Shown: piece after piece, positions 10,149 to 19,724 of the stretch | Position numbering within the stretch: the first letter of the stretch is position 1 | How the letters are laid out: the number at the start of each line of letters is the position of its first letter | Source: Sulfurifustis variabilis | GTDB taxonomy: Bacteria; Pseudomonadota; Gammaproteobacteria; Acidiferrobacterales; Sulfurifustaceae | Assembly (NCBI RefSeq): GCF_002355415.1 | Contig: NZ_AP014936.1 | Span: forward strand, 2,542,001-2,606,000 | Direction of reading: 5' to 3' | DNA: 64,000 nucleotides | Notes under the pieces: generated by a model | What the model was told of the DNA's origin: nothing | The model's input: only the letters and a program-made list of their open reading frames with translations | The model's database searches: none | Program-made: the position numbers and the translations under genes

Positions 10149-10751
10149 ATGCGCCGCTCCGCTTTCCAGCTTCTCGCGTTCCGCCTCCTCGTTCTCGTGC
10201 TCGGGTGCCTGGCCTCCGGAGCCCGCGCGGGATCGCCCCCCGATGCCGCCCCGGCGGTGGACGCCGAGTTGCGCGCGCTGCTCTCCCGGGCCGTGGCCGA
10301 GGCCGAGTCCTTCCCGGACCGGTTCGAGGCGGAGGTCTGGCTGCTGGACATGTCCCGACGCCTGGCGGCCAAGGTCCCCGATCAGGCGTTCCGGCTGGAC
10401 CTCCTCAAGTCGGTCCATGCGGAAGCCACCCGGGCGCGCCTGCCGCCGGAGCTCGTGCTCGCGGTGATCGAGGTCGAGAGCAACTTCGACCCCTTCGCCA
10501 TTTCGCACGCCGGCGCCCGGGGCCTGATGCAAGTCATGCCCTTCTGGTTGAAGGAAATAGGGCGACCCGGGGACAGCCTGTTTCGCGTGCGCACCAACCT
10601 GCGCTACGGCTGCACGATCCTGCGTTACTACCTGGACAAGGAGAAGGGCAACCTGTGGCACGCCCTCGCGCGCTACAACGGCTCCCGCGGGCAGCATTGG
10701 TACCCCACGCGCGTGAACCACGCGCTCAACACGCGCTGGTTCAGGCAGTGA
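10149..10751 (+). CDS. Exported lytic murein transglycosylase (SLT domain)
   Basis: A 200-residue protein with a signal peptide (about 1-27, ending SGARAG). The C-terminal half is a transglycosylase SLT fold: the catalytic Glu is in AVIEVESNFDP, followed by SHAGARGLMQVMP and the closing ARYNGS motif. It should cleave peptidoglycan glycan strands in the periplasm, forming anhydro-muropeptides. It is divergent from relA and has no evident operon partner. Short SLT proteins of this type are common near proS in gammaproteobacteria. Confidence 0.88.
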   Translation: MRRSAFQLLAFRLLVLVLGCLASGARAGSPPDAAPAVDAELRALLSRAVAEAESFPDRFEAEVWLLDMSRRLAAKVPDQAFRLDLLKSVHAEATRARLPPELVLAVIEVESNFDPFAISHAGARGLMQVMPFWLKEIGRPGDSLFRVRTNLRYGCTILRYYLDKEKGNLWHALARYNGSRGQHWYPTRVNHALNTRWFRQ

Positions 10752-10768
10752 AGACCATGCTGAATCGT

Positions 10769-10838
10769 GGATGCTTAACGTTGAATCATTGAAAGCGCGA
10801 TGCGCGCTCATCAATTCAAAATCAAACATCCAGCATCC
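10769..10838. repeat. AT-richer imperfect inverted repeat
   Basis: GGATGCT at 10769-10775 is inverted as AGCATCC at 10832-10838. The centre is a short dyad, AGCGCG-ATG-CGCGCT (10794-10808). The flanks (TTGAATCATTGA, TCAATTCAAAATC) also pair partly. The block is clearly poorer in GC than its surroundings and lies between the convergent transglycosylase and acylphosphatase ends. It could act as a bidirectional terminator or be a small mobile-repeat remnant. Confidence 0.5.
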
Positions 10839-10851
10839 AAAATTGCTCTTA

Positions 10852-11121
10852 TCACCGTACCCGGAACCCCTTGAAGTCCTCCTCCGGTACATCGCTCGCT
10901 ACCACGGCCTCGACCCGCGCGTGGGCCGGACCTTCCCACAGCCAGGCCTCGAAAGCACGGAGCGCCGCGGCCTCGCCGCAGGCGAGCGCTTCCACGCGCC
11001 CGTCCGGAAGGTTCCGCACCCAGCCGGTCAGGCCGAGACGACGCGCCACGTCACAGGCCGTCGCGCGATAGAACACCCCCTGCACACGGCCCGACACGTA
11101 GAAGTGACGGCCACGCTTCAC
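10852..11121 (-). CDS. acyP: Acylphosphatase
   Basis: Small cytoplasmic enzyme of 89 residues that hydrolyses acyl phosphates such as 1,3-bisphosphoglycerate or carbamoyl phosphate. The active-site loop GRVQGVFYR (catalytic Arg19) and WVRNLPDG (Asn37) are intact, as is the fold core. It starts with GTG overlapping the TGA of the membrane fusion gene (GTGA), so it is translated as the last member of that operon. Confidence 0.93.
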   Translation of the reverse strand: MKRGRHFYVSGRVQGVFYRATACDVARRLGLTGWVRNLPDGRVEALACGEAAALRAFEAWLWEGPAHARVEAVVASDVPEEDFKGFRVR

Positions 11122-11864
11122 GGCAGCGCGACGCGGGCGGCCTGGCCGACCCGCACGCCGCCCGGCGCGGCGAAGCCGACCGCGATTTCGTAGCGCGCAT
11201 CCGCTGTCGCACTCTCGATCCCGACCGCGCGCACGCGCCCTTCGTAGCGTTGTCCGGCGATCGTCACCGACGCGGCCTGCCCGGGTTCGATCGCGCTCGC
11301 GTGCACGGGTGCCAGCAGTGCCCGCGCGACGTACTCGCCCTCCGCCGCCAGCGACACGAGCGGCCGGGCCTCGAGGCGGCTGACCACCGCCTCGCCCGGC
11401 TGCACGCGCACGGCGAGCACACGCCCGTCGAAGGGCGCGGAGAGCGCGCTGCGCGCGAGCTCGTAGCGGGCCCGTTTGAGATGCGCGGCGGCCGCCTGGT
11501 GCTCGGCCTCGGCGCGGCTGGCGCGCAGCCTGGCGTTTTCCAGCTCGACGGTGGACAGCACGGTACGCTCGTAGAGCTCCCTGGCCTGCGCGTGATCCCG
11601 CGCCGCCTCGGTCCGGTCCGCCGCCGCGCGGTTGAGCGCCGCCTCCGCGCGCATCACTTCCGCCTCGAACGGCGTCTTCTCGAGCGCGACCAGCACGTCG
11701 CCCTTGCGCACGCGCGCGCCCGGTGCGACGTGGACGGCCTCGACGATCCCCGAAACGGCAAGACCGAGCTCGGCGGTCCGGCCGTACTGAACGACCGCGT
11801 CATACTCCGCGGCGACGGCTGCCAGCGGCGCGAGGCCCAGCACCAGCATCCAACGTCGATTCAT
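11118..11864 (-). CDS. Periplasmic membrane fusion (HlyD/RND adaptor) protein
   Basis: A 248-residue adaptor with an N-terminal signal (about 1-18), a split lipoyl/biotinyl-like domain (GIVEAVHVAPGARVRKGDVLV and later APFDGRVLAVRVQPGE), a helical hairpin between them (about 70-130), and a beta-barrel end. Adaptors of this kind link an inner-membrane pump to a TolC channel. It is short for the family, with a compact C-terminus. The ATG overlaps the TGA of the TolC-like gene upstream (ATGA). No pump gene sits beside it. Confidence 0.85.
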   Translation of the reverse strand: MNRRWMLVLGLAPLAAVAAEYDAVVQYGRTAELGLAVSGIVEAVHVAPGARVRKGDVLVALEKTPFEAEVMRAEAALNRAAADRTEAARDHAQARELYERTVLSTVELENARLRASRAEAEHQAAAAHLKRARYELARSALSAPFDGRVLAVRVQPGEAVVSRLEARPLVSLAAEGEYVARALLAPVHASAIEPGQAASVTIAGQRYEGRVRAVGIESATADARYEIAVGFAAPGGVRVGQAARVALP

Positions 11865-13147
11865 CGCGAAACCTCCCGTGCCGGGGGCACGAGCCGCCCG
11901 GTCAGCGCGTCTATCTTGGCCCAGGTGAGGACGAGCTCGTAGTCGGCCGCGGCCGCCAGCCACTGCGCCTCGGTCAGCCGCGTGAGCGCATCGCCGAGGT
12001 CGGTGCGCACTTCCATTTCGTAAAGGGCCCGGCTGCGATCGAGATAGAGATCGCGGAAGGCGAGGCGCTGGCGGGCCGTTTCCCGCCGGACCTTCAGCGC
12101 CTCGACCGCCTGCACCAGGTCGAGCGCCGCCTGCGCGAGCGCCTGCTCGTCCGCCCGCATTCTCGCCTCTTCGGCTGCCAGCTCGGCCGCGGCGCGGGTT
12201 ATCGCCGCGTCGAGCTCGGCCCCCTGATAGAGCGGAATCCGCAGGTTGAGCGTCGCCCGCGCATCGTTCCGGGAGGCGAGCTCCCGCTCCCAGGTGGCGG
12301 CCTCGATCTCGCCGGTGAGGGTCGGCCGTCGGCGCGCCCGCTCGGCATCGAGCGCCGCGCGCGCGGCCTCCAGGCTGCGCCGGCGCGCCGCCAGCGCCGG
12401 GTTTGCCTTTCGGGCCTGCTCGAGCAGGTTGCGATAATCCGGCGCCTCGCGCTCGGCCGGAAGCGCCGGCGGCGCGAGCTCGCCGGGAAGGGAATCGGGG
12501 CGCCCCATTGCGATGGCGAGCGCCAGGCGCGCGGCCGCCTGGCGCTTTTGCGCGTCGGTCCGCAGGTCGAGGGCCTCGCGGTAGACGTTCTCGGCTTCCA
12601 GCAGGTCGACGTCGGAGACCTGACCGAGCGCGTGGCGCTCGCGCCGCCGGTCGAAGCTCACGTACTTCTGCGCCATGTCCTCGTTCAGCACCGCGTAGCG
12701 CATGTCGGCGAGCAGGACGTCGAAAAAGCGCGCCATGATGTCGAGCCGCCGGCGCGCCCGGGCGTCGATGTAGAGCTGCTCGGCGGCGTCGAATGCGGCG
12801 GAGGCCGACTGCTCGAAGGCACGGCTGCGGCCGAAGTCGTAGAGGGGCTTCGCCAGCACGAGGCGGGCGCGCGAGTCGTCGATGCCGCTCGACTGCGTCG
12901 TCGGGTTCGCCCATTCGGGGGTGATGTCCGCGAAACTCTGGACGCCGGTGCGTGCCTCGGCTTCCAGCACGTGCGATCGAGCGCGGGCGATTCCGGCGCG
13001 CGCCAGCGCCAGATCGGGGTGCGGGGCATCGGCGTACGCCAGCGCCGCTTCCAGCGTGAGCGGGCGCGGCAACGGGGACGGTGATTCGGCGACGGCCGCC
13101 GCGGCGCCGAGGGCCAGCGCCAGCCCGGCCATGCCCGCTCGTTCCAT
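11861..13147 (-). CDS. TolC-family outer membrane efflux protein
   Basis: Protein of 428 residues with a signal peptide (MERAGMAGLALALG...) and two long alpha-helical repeats rich in Ala, Glu and Arg, the outer membrane efflux protein pattern of a trimeric channel. The ATG at 13147 is chosen because GAGGGGAGGG lies just upstream. An in-frame start 21 bases earlier has no such site. It is coupled to the adaptor gene downstream. Likely exports small molecules or divalent metals, but the cargo cannot be read from sequence. Confidence 0.87.
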   Translation of the reverse strand: MERAGMAGLALALGAAAAVAESPSPLPRPLTLEAALAYADAPHPDLALARAGIARARSHVLEAEARTGVQSFADITPEWANPTTQSSGIDDSRARLVLAKPLYDFGRSRAFEQSASAAFDAAEQLYIDARARRRLDIMARFFDVLLADMRYAVLNEDMAQKYVSFDRRRERHALGQVSDVDLLEAENVYREALDLRTDAQKRQAAARLALAIAMGRPDSLPGELAPPALPAEREAPDYRNLLEQARKANPALAARRRSLEAARAALDAERARRRPTLTGEIEAATWERELASRNDARATLNLRIPLYQGAELDAAITRAAAELAAEEARMRADEQALAQAALDLVQAVEALKVRRETARQRLAFRDLYLDRSRALYEMEVRTDLGDALTRLTEAQWLAAAADYELVLTWAKIDALTGRLVPPAREVSR

Positions 13148-13178
13148 CCGCCCTCCCCTCACGGGCACGTGCGGCTCC

Positions 13179-13736
13179 CTAGGAGCTGCGCTTCGCGGCC
13201 AGCCGTTCCCTCTTGTAGACCGTGAAGTTCTTGTGCCGGTACTCGCCGCTCTGGACGAACTCGCCGAGCCAGACGAACTCCTCGACCGTTGCCGTGGCTC
13301 CCGTGTAACGCATGACCGGCCTCCCCTCGAGATCGAAAAAGATGAAAACCGGCGTCGCGCGCACCCGGTGCTCCCTGAAGGCGAAGTCCTTTTCCGCCAT
13401 CTCGCGGCCGGAGAAATCGACGAGGGGCGTGTCGCCCCGCGTGTCGATGTGCAGCGGCCGGAAGTAACGCCGGTAGTAGTCCTGCACCCCGGATTGACTG
13501 AGCACGGTCGCCTTCATCTTGTTGCACCAAGGACAATCGGGGTCGTTGAACATCACCAGGAGCCCGAGTTTGCCTTCCGCTCGCGCGGTTTCCGCCTCCT
13601 CCTTCAGGTTGCCGAAGCTCTGGTGGAAGAAGTGGGTCATCGCGTCGCGCGTCTCGGCACGCGCGAGTGCCGCGGCGCCCAGCGCCAGGAGGGCGACGAG
13701 TGCGAGCAGGGATCGCGGGATGCGGTTCCGGGTCAT
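13179..13736 (-). CDS. Exported thioredoxin-like protein (SoxW-like)
   Basis: A 185-residue protein with a signal peptide (ending about ALARAE) and a thioredoxin fold with the active site CPWC in DPDCPWCNKMK, a cis-Pro in RATPVFIFF, and the segment VMRYTG. It resembles SoxW and DsbD C-terminal-like periplasmic reductases. Start is taken at ATG 13736, behind AGAGG. A longer start 18 bases upstream lacks a site. It follows the TlpA-like gene by 4 bases and precedes the TolC gene, suggesting linked periplasmic redox and export functions. Confidence 0.85.
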   Translation of the reverse strand: MTRNRIPRSLLALVALLALGAAALARAETRDAMTHFFHQSFGNLKEEAETARAEGKLGLLVMFNDPDCPWCNKMKATVLSQSGVQDYYRRYFRPLHIDTRGDTPLVDFSGREMAEKDFAFREHRVRATPVFIFFDLEGRPVMRYTGATATVEEFVWLGEFVQSGEYRHKNFTVYKRERLAAKRSS

Positions 13737-13740
13737 GCCG

Positions 13741-14238
13741 TCAGCCTCTTGCACGTTGCACCTTGAAGTTCCGAATGAGTTCTTCGGCCTGCGCCTGCGT
13801 GACCGAGCCGACGCGACCGCCCACGAAGCGTCCCTGCGGGTCGAAAAAATAATAAGTGGGCGTGCCGATGAACGGCTGCCCGCTCAGGCGGGAGGCGTCA
13901 TCCGGGTCGCCGATCAGGTTGGGGAAGTTGAGGTCGTGCTCGTCGATGAAGGCCTGCGCCTGGCGGCGGTGGGCGATACCGTCGACGGACAGGCCGAGGA
14001 CGCGCGCTTCCTTGTCCTTGTGCTCGTCGTGAAAGAAGGTCATATGATGGATGTCGCGCTTGCAGATGGGGCAGTCCTTGGACCAGGCGACGACGACGAC
14101 CCAGTGCCCCTGGCCGAGAAACTCCCGGACGTCCCGCTGCTTGCCGTCGAAGTCCTGGAGCGCCAGCTCGGGCGCCGCCGCGGACAGGAGCGGCACAAGC
14201 AGCAGTAGGAGCAGCGACGCGAAGATACGTTTCGGCAC
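13741..14238 (-). CDS. Exported TlpA/ResA-like thioredoxin
   Basis: A 165-residue protein with a hydrophobic signal (LLLLLLVPLLSAAA) and an AhpC-TSA/TlpA-type thioredoxin fold. The redox pair is CPIC in SKDCPICKRD, and the cis-Pro is in GTPTYYFF. Such proteins reduce disulfides in the periplasm, for example during cytochrome c maturation. Start is GTG at 14238, five bases after a GGAGG site, since no suitable ATG is in frame. First gene of the reverse operon that continues with the second thioredoxin, TolC, adaptor and acyP. Confidence 0.85.
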   Translation of the reverse strand: MPKRIFASLLLLLLVPLLSAAAPELALQDFDGKQRDVREFLGQGHWVVVVAWSKDCPICKRDIHHMTFFHDEHKDKEARVLGLSVDGIAHRRQAQAFIDEHDLNFPNLIGDPDDASRLSGQPFIGTPTYYFFDPQGRFVGGRVGSVTQAQAEELIRNFKVQRARG

Positions 14239-14300
14239 GACGACCTCCGGCAAGTTGGATATATTCCAGGACGCGCGACCGGTCCTGCAACGCGATCCTA

Positions 14301-14306
14301 TATAAT
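14301..14306 (+). promoter_or_regulatory. Consensus -10 element for the lyase gene
   Basis: TATAAT at 14301-14306, a perfect sigma-70 -10 hexamer, lies 24 bases before the ATG of the aspartase-type gene. No convincing -35 is visible 17 bases upstream, so an activator may be involved. Confidence 0.45.
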
Positions 14307-14329
14307 CCTGCTGGCTTTTGGAGCGGTCT

Positions 14330-15730
14330 ATGGACAAAAAATTCCGCATCGAGAAGGACAGCCTCGGCGAGTTTCCGGTGCCGGCGGATGCCTGGTACGG
14401 CGTCCAGACGGCCCGGGCCGTCGCCAACTTCCCCATCTCCGGTCGACGGCCGGACCGCGATTTCATCGTCGCCCACGCGCGCATCAAGCGCGCGGCCGCC
14501 GCGGCGAACGAGGCCGCCGGCTGGCTCGAAAGCCGACTCGCCGAATCCATTCGTGCGGCCGCCGACGCGATCATCGCGGGGCGTCACCACGACGAGTTCG
14601 TGGTGGACCGTTTCCAGGCGGGCGCCGGCACCAGTCACAACATGAACACGAACGAGGTGATCGCGAACCTCGCGAACGTGGCGCTCGGAGGCAGCCGCGG
14701 GGTCTACAAGCCCGTGCACCCGAACGACCACGTGAACATGGGTCAGAGCACGAACGACACGATTCCGACCGCGATCCGCCTCGCCTGCCTCGCGAAGCTC
14801 CCGAAACTCACGCAGGCGCTCGAACGCATGGCGCAGGAGTACGGGCGCATCGCCGCGGCCGAGGCGAACACGGTGAAGAGCGGGCGCACCCACTTGCAGG
14901 ACGCGGTGCCGACGACCGTGGGGCGCGAGTTCGCCGCCCATGCCTACATCCTGCGCCGCTGCGCGCAGAATCTCGAGGCGGTACGCCCGCGCCTGGCGGA
15001 GATCGGGCTCGGCGGATCGGCGGCGGGCACCGGCCTGAACACCGCGCCCGGGTACGTCGAGCGCGCTGCCGCCGAGCTGGCGCAGCTCACGGGCGAACCC
15101 ATCCGGCCGTCGGCGGACCTCGCCGCGCAGATGCAGTCCATGGGCGACCTGCAGCACCTGTCGAACGGCATTCGCCTTGCCGCCCTCGAGCTGACGCGCA
15201 TCAGCAACGATATGCGCTTGCTGGCCTCGGGGCCGCGCACCGGGCTCGGCGAGATCGAGCTGCCGCCGGTGCAACCCGGCTCGTCGATCATGCCGGGAAA
15301 GGTGAACCCGGTCATGTTCGAAATGCTGAACCAGGTGTGCTACCAGGTGCTCGGGCAGGACGCCGCGGTCGCGTACATGACGCAGGCGGGACAGCTCGAG
15401 CTCAACGTCATGATGCCCGCGCTCGGCAGCGCCCTCTTCGACGCCATGGACTGGCTCACGAACGCGGTTGCGGCGGCGACCGAGAAGAATCTCAAGGGGC
15501 TCAAGGTGAACCGCGAGCGGTGCCGCGAGTACACGCACCTGAGCGTCGGCCTCGCGACGCTGCTCAACACGTCGATCGGTTACGCCGCCGCGGCCGAGGT
15601 GGCCAAGGAGTCCGAGAAGAGCGGTCGCCCGGTGCGCGAGATCGTGGCGGAGAAGGGACTGATGACGACCGCGGCCTTCGATCGCCTGGTCGAACAGGCC
15701 GCGGTCGACGGGAACATCGAGCGCCGCTGA
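14330..15730 (+). CDS. aspA: Aspartase/class II fumarase family lyase, aspartase-like
   Basis: Cytoplasmic homotetrameric lyase of 466 residues. The family signature GSSIMPGKVNP is at about residues 323-333, and the substrate-site motifs are GAGTSHNMNTNE, HPNDHVNMGQSTND and GRTHLQDAVP. GAGTS...NMNTNE and the YGVQT start resemble aspartate ammonia-lyases rather than FumC (which has GSGTQSNMNMNE), so conversion of aspartate to fumarate plus ammonia is favoured. Fumarase activity cannot be excluded. ATG 14330 is preferred, with GGAG seven bases upstream. A TTG 12 bases earlier is in frame but has no site. Confidence 0.82.
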   Translation: MDKKFRIEKDSLGEFPVPADAWYGVQTARAVANFPISGRRPDRDFIVAHARIKRAAAAANEAAGWLESRLAESIRAAADAIIAGRHHDEFVVDRFQAGAGTSHNMNTNEVIANLANVALGGSRGVYKPVHPNDHVNMGQSTNDTIPTAIRLACLAKLPKLTQALERMAQEYGRIAAAEANTVKSGRTHLQDAVPTTVGREFAAHAYILRRCAQNLEAVRPRLAEIGLGGSAAGTGLNTAPGYVERAAAELAQLTGEPIRPSADLAAQMQSMGDLQHLSNGIRLAALELTRISNDMRLLASGPRTGLGEIELPPVQPGSSIMPGKVNPVMFEMLNQVCYQVLGQDAAVAYMTQAGQLELNVMMPALGSALFDAMDWLTNAVAAATEKNLKGLKVNRERCREYTHLSVGLATLLNTSIGYAAAAEVAKESEKSGRPVREIVAEKGLMTTAAFDRLVEQAAVDGNIERR

Positions 15731-15816
15731 CGCCCGGGCTTGCGCGCTCCTGGCGCGCTTCTTGCAGTCTTGCTGTGCCGCGGGATAGCCCGCCGAACGC
15801 CCTCTTCAGGACGCCG

Positions 15817-17421
15817 ATGGCACTCGAGCTCTCCGTACCCGATTCTTCCGCCCGCCTGCTGGCGCAGGTCGAGCTGGATCCGCACAAGGTCGAGCGCTGG
15901 CTCGCCGGTCTGCCGCTGCTCAACACCGCCGGCACGGCGCAGAAGCTGGACGACACCCTGATCGCGTACAACCGGATGCCGCTCGAGCCGGATCTGCGCT
16001 TCGCGCTGCTCGAGCTTTACCGCCCGCCGATCCAGCAGATCGTCCTCGAGCTCCAAAAGCAGTTCGTCGGCCTGCCGCTGCCCCTGCCGGAACGGGCGAG
16101 GCGCATGGCGGAGCAGACCCTGCAGTTCCAGCGCGAGCTGGCATACGGCTACAAGCAGGTCGTCCTCGCCCACGGCGAGACCGCCGCGCTGCGCAACGAT
16201 CAGGTCGCCGCGTTGCAGCGCGCCATCCGTCACCTCACGGAGGTCCTCGCGGCGAGCTACCTCTCCTACTCCCCGTTCCCCGTCGGGACCTGGAAGGAGA
16301 TTCACGCCCTCTATGCGCACGCGGAGAAGCTCGGTTTCGGCGAGGTCGAGATCGAGGACGCGCTGAGTACCGCGACCGGGAAAGGGACAATCGTGAGCGC
16401 CTACAAGCACGCGCTGCTACTCGACCTCTGCGATCCCTACCACCTGCCGTCGCGCATGGTGGCCCACATCGATCGCTTCCTCGAGAGCCATGCCTCTCTC
16501 GCCGAGCTCGGCGTGGCATCGCGGCAGGTGGAAAGCGTCTGCCAGTTTCTCATCGACCTGCGCGCCGATCGGGCGGGGGTGGCGAACGCGGGTCAACCCG
16601 TGGAACCGGTCGATACCTTGCGGCTGCTCAATACCGTGGAGCTTGCGCGCACGCTCCACATCCAGCTCACGACGCTGCAGGCCGGTGTTCCGCCCTCCGC
16701 GCTCGGCCTGCCCGCGGAACTGTACGCCGACGGCGAGGAGATGCTGCGGCGGCTCGTGCACGTCTGGGGCGTCAACCCGAAGCGGGTGTTTCGCCGCAAT
16801 GCCCGCCCGAACCTGGACATCGACGTCATCATCGGGACCGACGCGATCAACTACTGGCTCAACGGCGGCCGCCGGTTTCTGCCGAGCGCGGCGTTCGTCG
16901 GCCCCCACCCGCAACGGACCTGCGTGGGCACGTTCGGCAAGAAGCAGCTGGAGGCGGAAAATACGGACCACGAGTACAGCGTCTGGCAGCTTCAGGACGA
17001 GAGCGCCGGGGGCATGTCCTTGCGCAAGACGGGGCTCGTTAAAAGACCCGTGCGCGTGGGCGACCTGCTCGCAACCCGCTTCTCGGAGGATCAGCCCTGG
17101 TCGATCTCCGTCGTCCGCTGGGTGCGCAGCCCCAACCCGTCACGCGTGGAGATCGGGACGCAGCGCATGGCGCCGAGCGCGCAGCCGGTTCTCGTAAAGA
17201 CCGTTACGGGCGACAAGAAGGAGAGCGACTTCCTCGCGGCACTGCTGCTTCCCGAGATTCCGATGCTGAAGCAGCCGCAAACCCTCGTCACCCCGCGCAA
17301 CGTGTTCAGGCCGAACCGGATTCTTTACATGGACGACGGCCATCGCCTCGAACGCCTCGTCGGGAAGCAGCTCATCGAGCTCAGCGCAGGGTTCGAACGT
17401 TTCCAGTTCCAGCCCTCGTAA
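15817..17421 (+). CDS. Large conserved hypothetical protein, possible PilZ-like C-terminus
   Basis: A 534-residue soluble protein without signal or membrane helices. The first 330 residues are mostly helical. The last 200 look beta-rich, with NPKRVFRRNARPNLDIDV and later SVVRWVRSP...EIGTQRMAPSAQPV. That second pattern is reminiscent of PilZ-type c-di-GMP-binding barrels, but the canonical RxxxR / DxSxxG set is not clearly complete. The function is unknown. It is monocistronic, 86 bases after the lyase gene, and ends at a strong terminator shared with the LysM gene. Confidence 0.7.
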   Translation: MALELSVPDSSARLLAQVELDPHKVERWLAGLPLLNTAGTAQKLDDTLIAYNRMPLEPDLRFALLELYRPPIQQIVLELQKQFVGLPLPLPERARRMAEQTLQFQRELAYGYKQVVLAHGETAALRNDQVAALQRAIRHLTEVLAASYLSYSPFPVGTWKEIHALYAHAEKLGFGEVEIEDALSTATGKGTIVSAYKHALLLDLCDPYHLPSRMVAHIDRFLESHASLAELGVASRQVESVCQFLIDLRADRAGVANAGQPVEPVDTLRLLNTVELARTLHIQLTTLQAGVPPSALGLPAELYADGEEMLRRLVHVWGVNPKRVFRRNARPNLDIDVIIGTDAINYWLNGGRRFLPSAAFVGPHPQRTCVGTFGKKQLEAENTDHEYSVWQLQDESAGGMSLRKTGLVKRPVRVGDLLATRFSEDQPWSISVVRWVRSPNPSRVEIGTQRMAPSAQPVLVKTVTGDKKESDFLAALLLPEIPMLKQPQTLVTPRNVFRPNRILYMDDGHRLERLVGKQLIELSAGFERFQFQPS

Positions 17422-17463
17422 ACGGCCGGTCGTCGGACCGCGCCGTTCGGGCCGTGAAAAACA

Positions 17464-17487
17464 GAAGGGCCCCATTGGGGGCCCTTC
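17464..17487. terminator. Bidirectional stem-loop terminator
   Basis: GAAGGGCCCC at 17464-17473 pairs perfectly with GGGGCCCTTC at 17478-17487 around a four-base loop, between two convergent genes. The stem is flanked by an A-run on the left, which gives U-rich RNA for the reverse-strand transcript. Confidence 0.85.
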
Positions 17488-17507
17488 GTCGTGCCGGAAA
17501 CGGCGGG

Positions 17508-17960
17508 TCAGCGATGTGCGAAGCGGGAGCCGTCCAGATAGGCCCGATCCGAATCCTCCACCACGCCGAGGCTCCAGGCACCCCGCGTGCGGGCGTGGCG
17601 AACCGCGGCATCCACGTCGGCGCTGGAAGCGCCCCGCCGGATGGTGAGGACCTGTCCCGGATGGATCAGGTCTGCGTCTTCGATGCGGTCGCGATTGGCG
17701 CGATAGATGAGCGGCCACTGGTACGGGTCGCCGTAAATGCTGCTCATCGCCGAAATTCCCCACAGGTGGTCGCCGCGAACGACGGTGTAGCTGTCGTCGG
17801 CCGCCATGGGTTCGGGCGCCGGGGCCGGCTCCGCAGCGACGGGGGCGGGAGCGGTCGCGGCCGGCTCGGTCGGCTCCGGGGAAGGGGCGGTCTGCGTGCT
17901 CGCGCACCCGACCATGACCAGGCCGACGAGACCGACACCGAAAAGGGTTGCGATTTTCAT
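17508..17960 (-). CDS. LysM-domain lipoprotein
   Basis: A 150-residue lipoprotein. The signal ends in a lipobox before Cys at MVGCAS (about residue 19). A Pro/Ala/Glu-rich linker (about 22-55) leads to one LysM domain (YTVVRGDHLWGISA...IHPGQVLTI), which binds peptidoglycan glycan chains. The protein should tether to a membrane and touch the cell wall. The ATG at 17960 follows GGAGGCG. An open frame continues upstream, but only this start gives a signal peptide. Monocistronic, convergent with the 534-residue unknown. Confidence 0.85.
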   Translation of the reverse strand: MKIATLFGVGLVGLVMVGCASTQTAPSPEPTEPAATAPAPVAAEPAPAPEPMAADDSYTVVRGDHLWGISAMSSIYGDPYQWPLIYRANRDRIEDADLIHPGQVLTIRRGASSADVDAAVRHARTRGAWSLGVVEDSDRAYLDGSRFAHR

Positions 17961-18015
17961 GGGGGGACGCCTCCGTCCATCTATTTGTGTTAGCGGCGAG
18001 TCTTTTTGACCGTAG

Positions 18016-19076
<1,061 letters not shown>

Positions 19077-19724
19077 CACGCCGGCGAGAGGCGAGCGAGG
19101 CGACGTCGATGCGCTCGAGCAGCGCGAAGAGCGAGACCATGTCGCGCGGGTAGCGGTTCAGAATGTAACGCGCCGCGTCCGCCGGCACCTCGAGGCCTCG
19201 GTTCTTCGCGCGGAGCCGGATGGCCGCGATCTTCCCGGCGTCGTCGAGCGCCCGCAACTGATACACGGTGCCCCACGCCAGGCGCGTCGCGAGATCGGGC
19301 AGACGCAGTCCGATGCCCCCCGGCGGCCCGATCGCCGCGGAGAGAAGTCGCCCCCGCTGCTCGCGCACGCGCTCGATGAGCGCGAACAGCGCGGCCTCCC
19401 AGTCGCGATCGCCCGCGATCCGCTCGACGTCGTCGAGACAAACGAGGTCCGCGTGCTCCGCGTCCTCGAGCACGGCCGGATGGAGACCGGGGGTGGCGAG
19501 CGGTACGTAGCGCGGGAGGCCGCCCTGCTCCTGCACGGCCCGGCAGGCGGCCTCGAGCAGGTGCGTCTTGCCGGCGGCGCGCTCGCCCCAGAGGAAAACG
19601 TTCCCGGGCTCGCGCTTCGAAATCATCGTGCGAAGCCGCGCCGGCACCTCTTCGTTGCCGCTCGCCAGGAAGTTCGCGAAGGACGAGCCGTCGCGCAACC
19701 GCAGGTCGAGCGGAAGCTGCGTGG

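Noticed and set aside
17380-17400. GGTTCGAAC-like string resembling a tRNA T-loop
   Set aside because: It lies within coding sequence of the 534-residue protein, and no acceptor or anticodon stem can be drawn around it.
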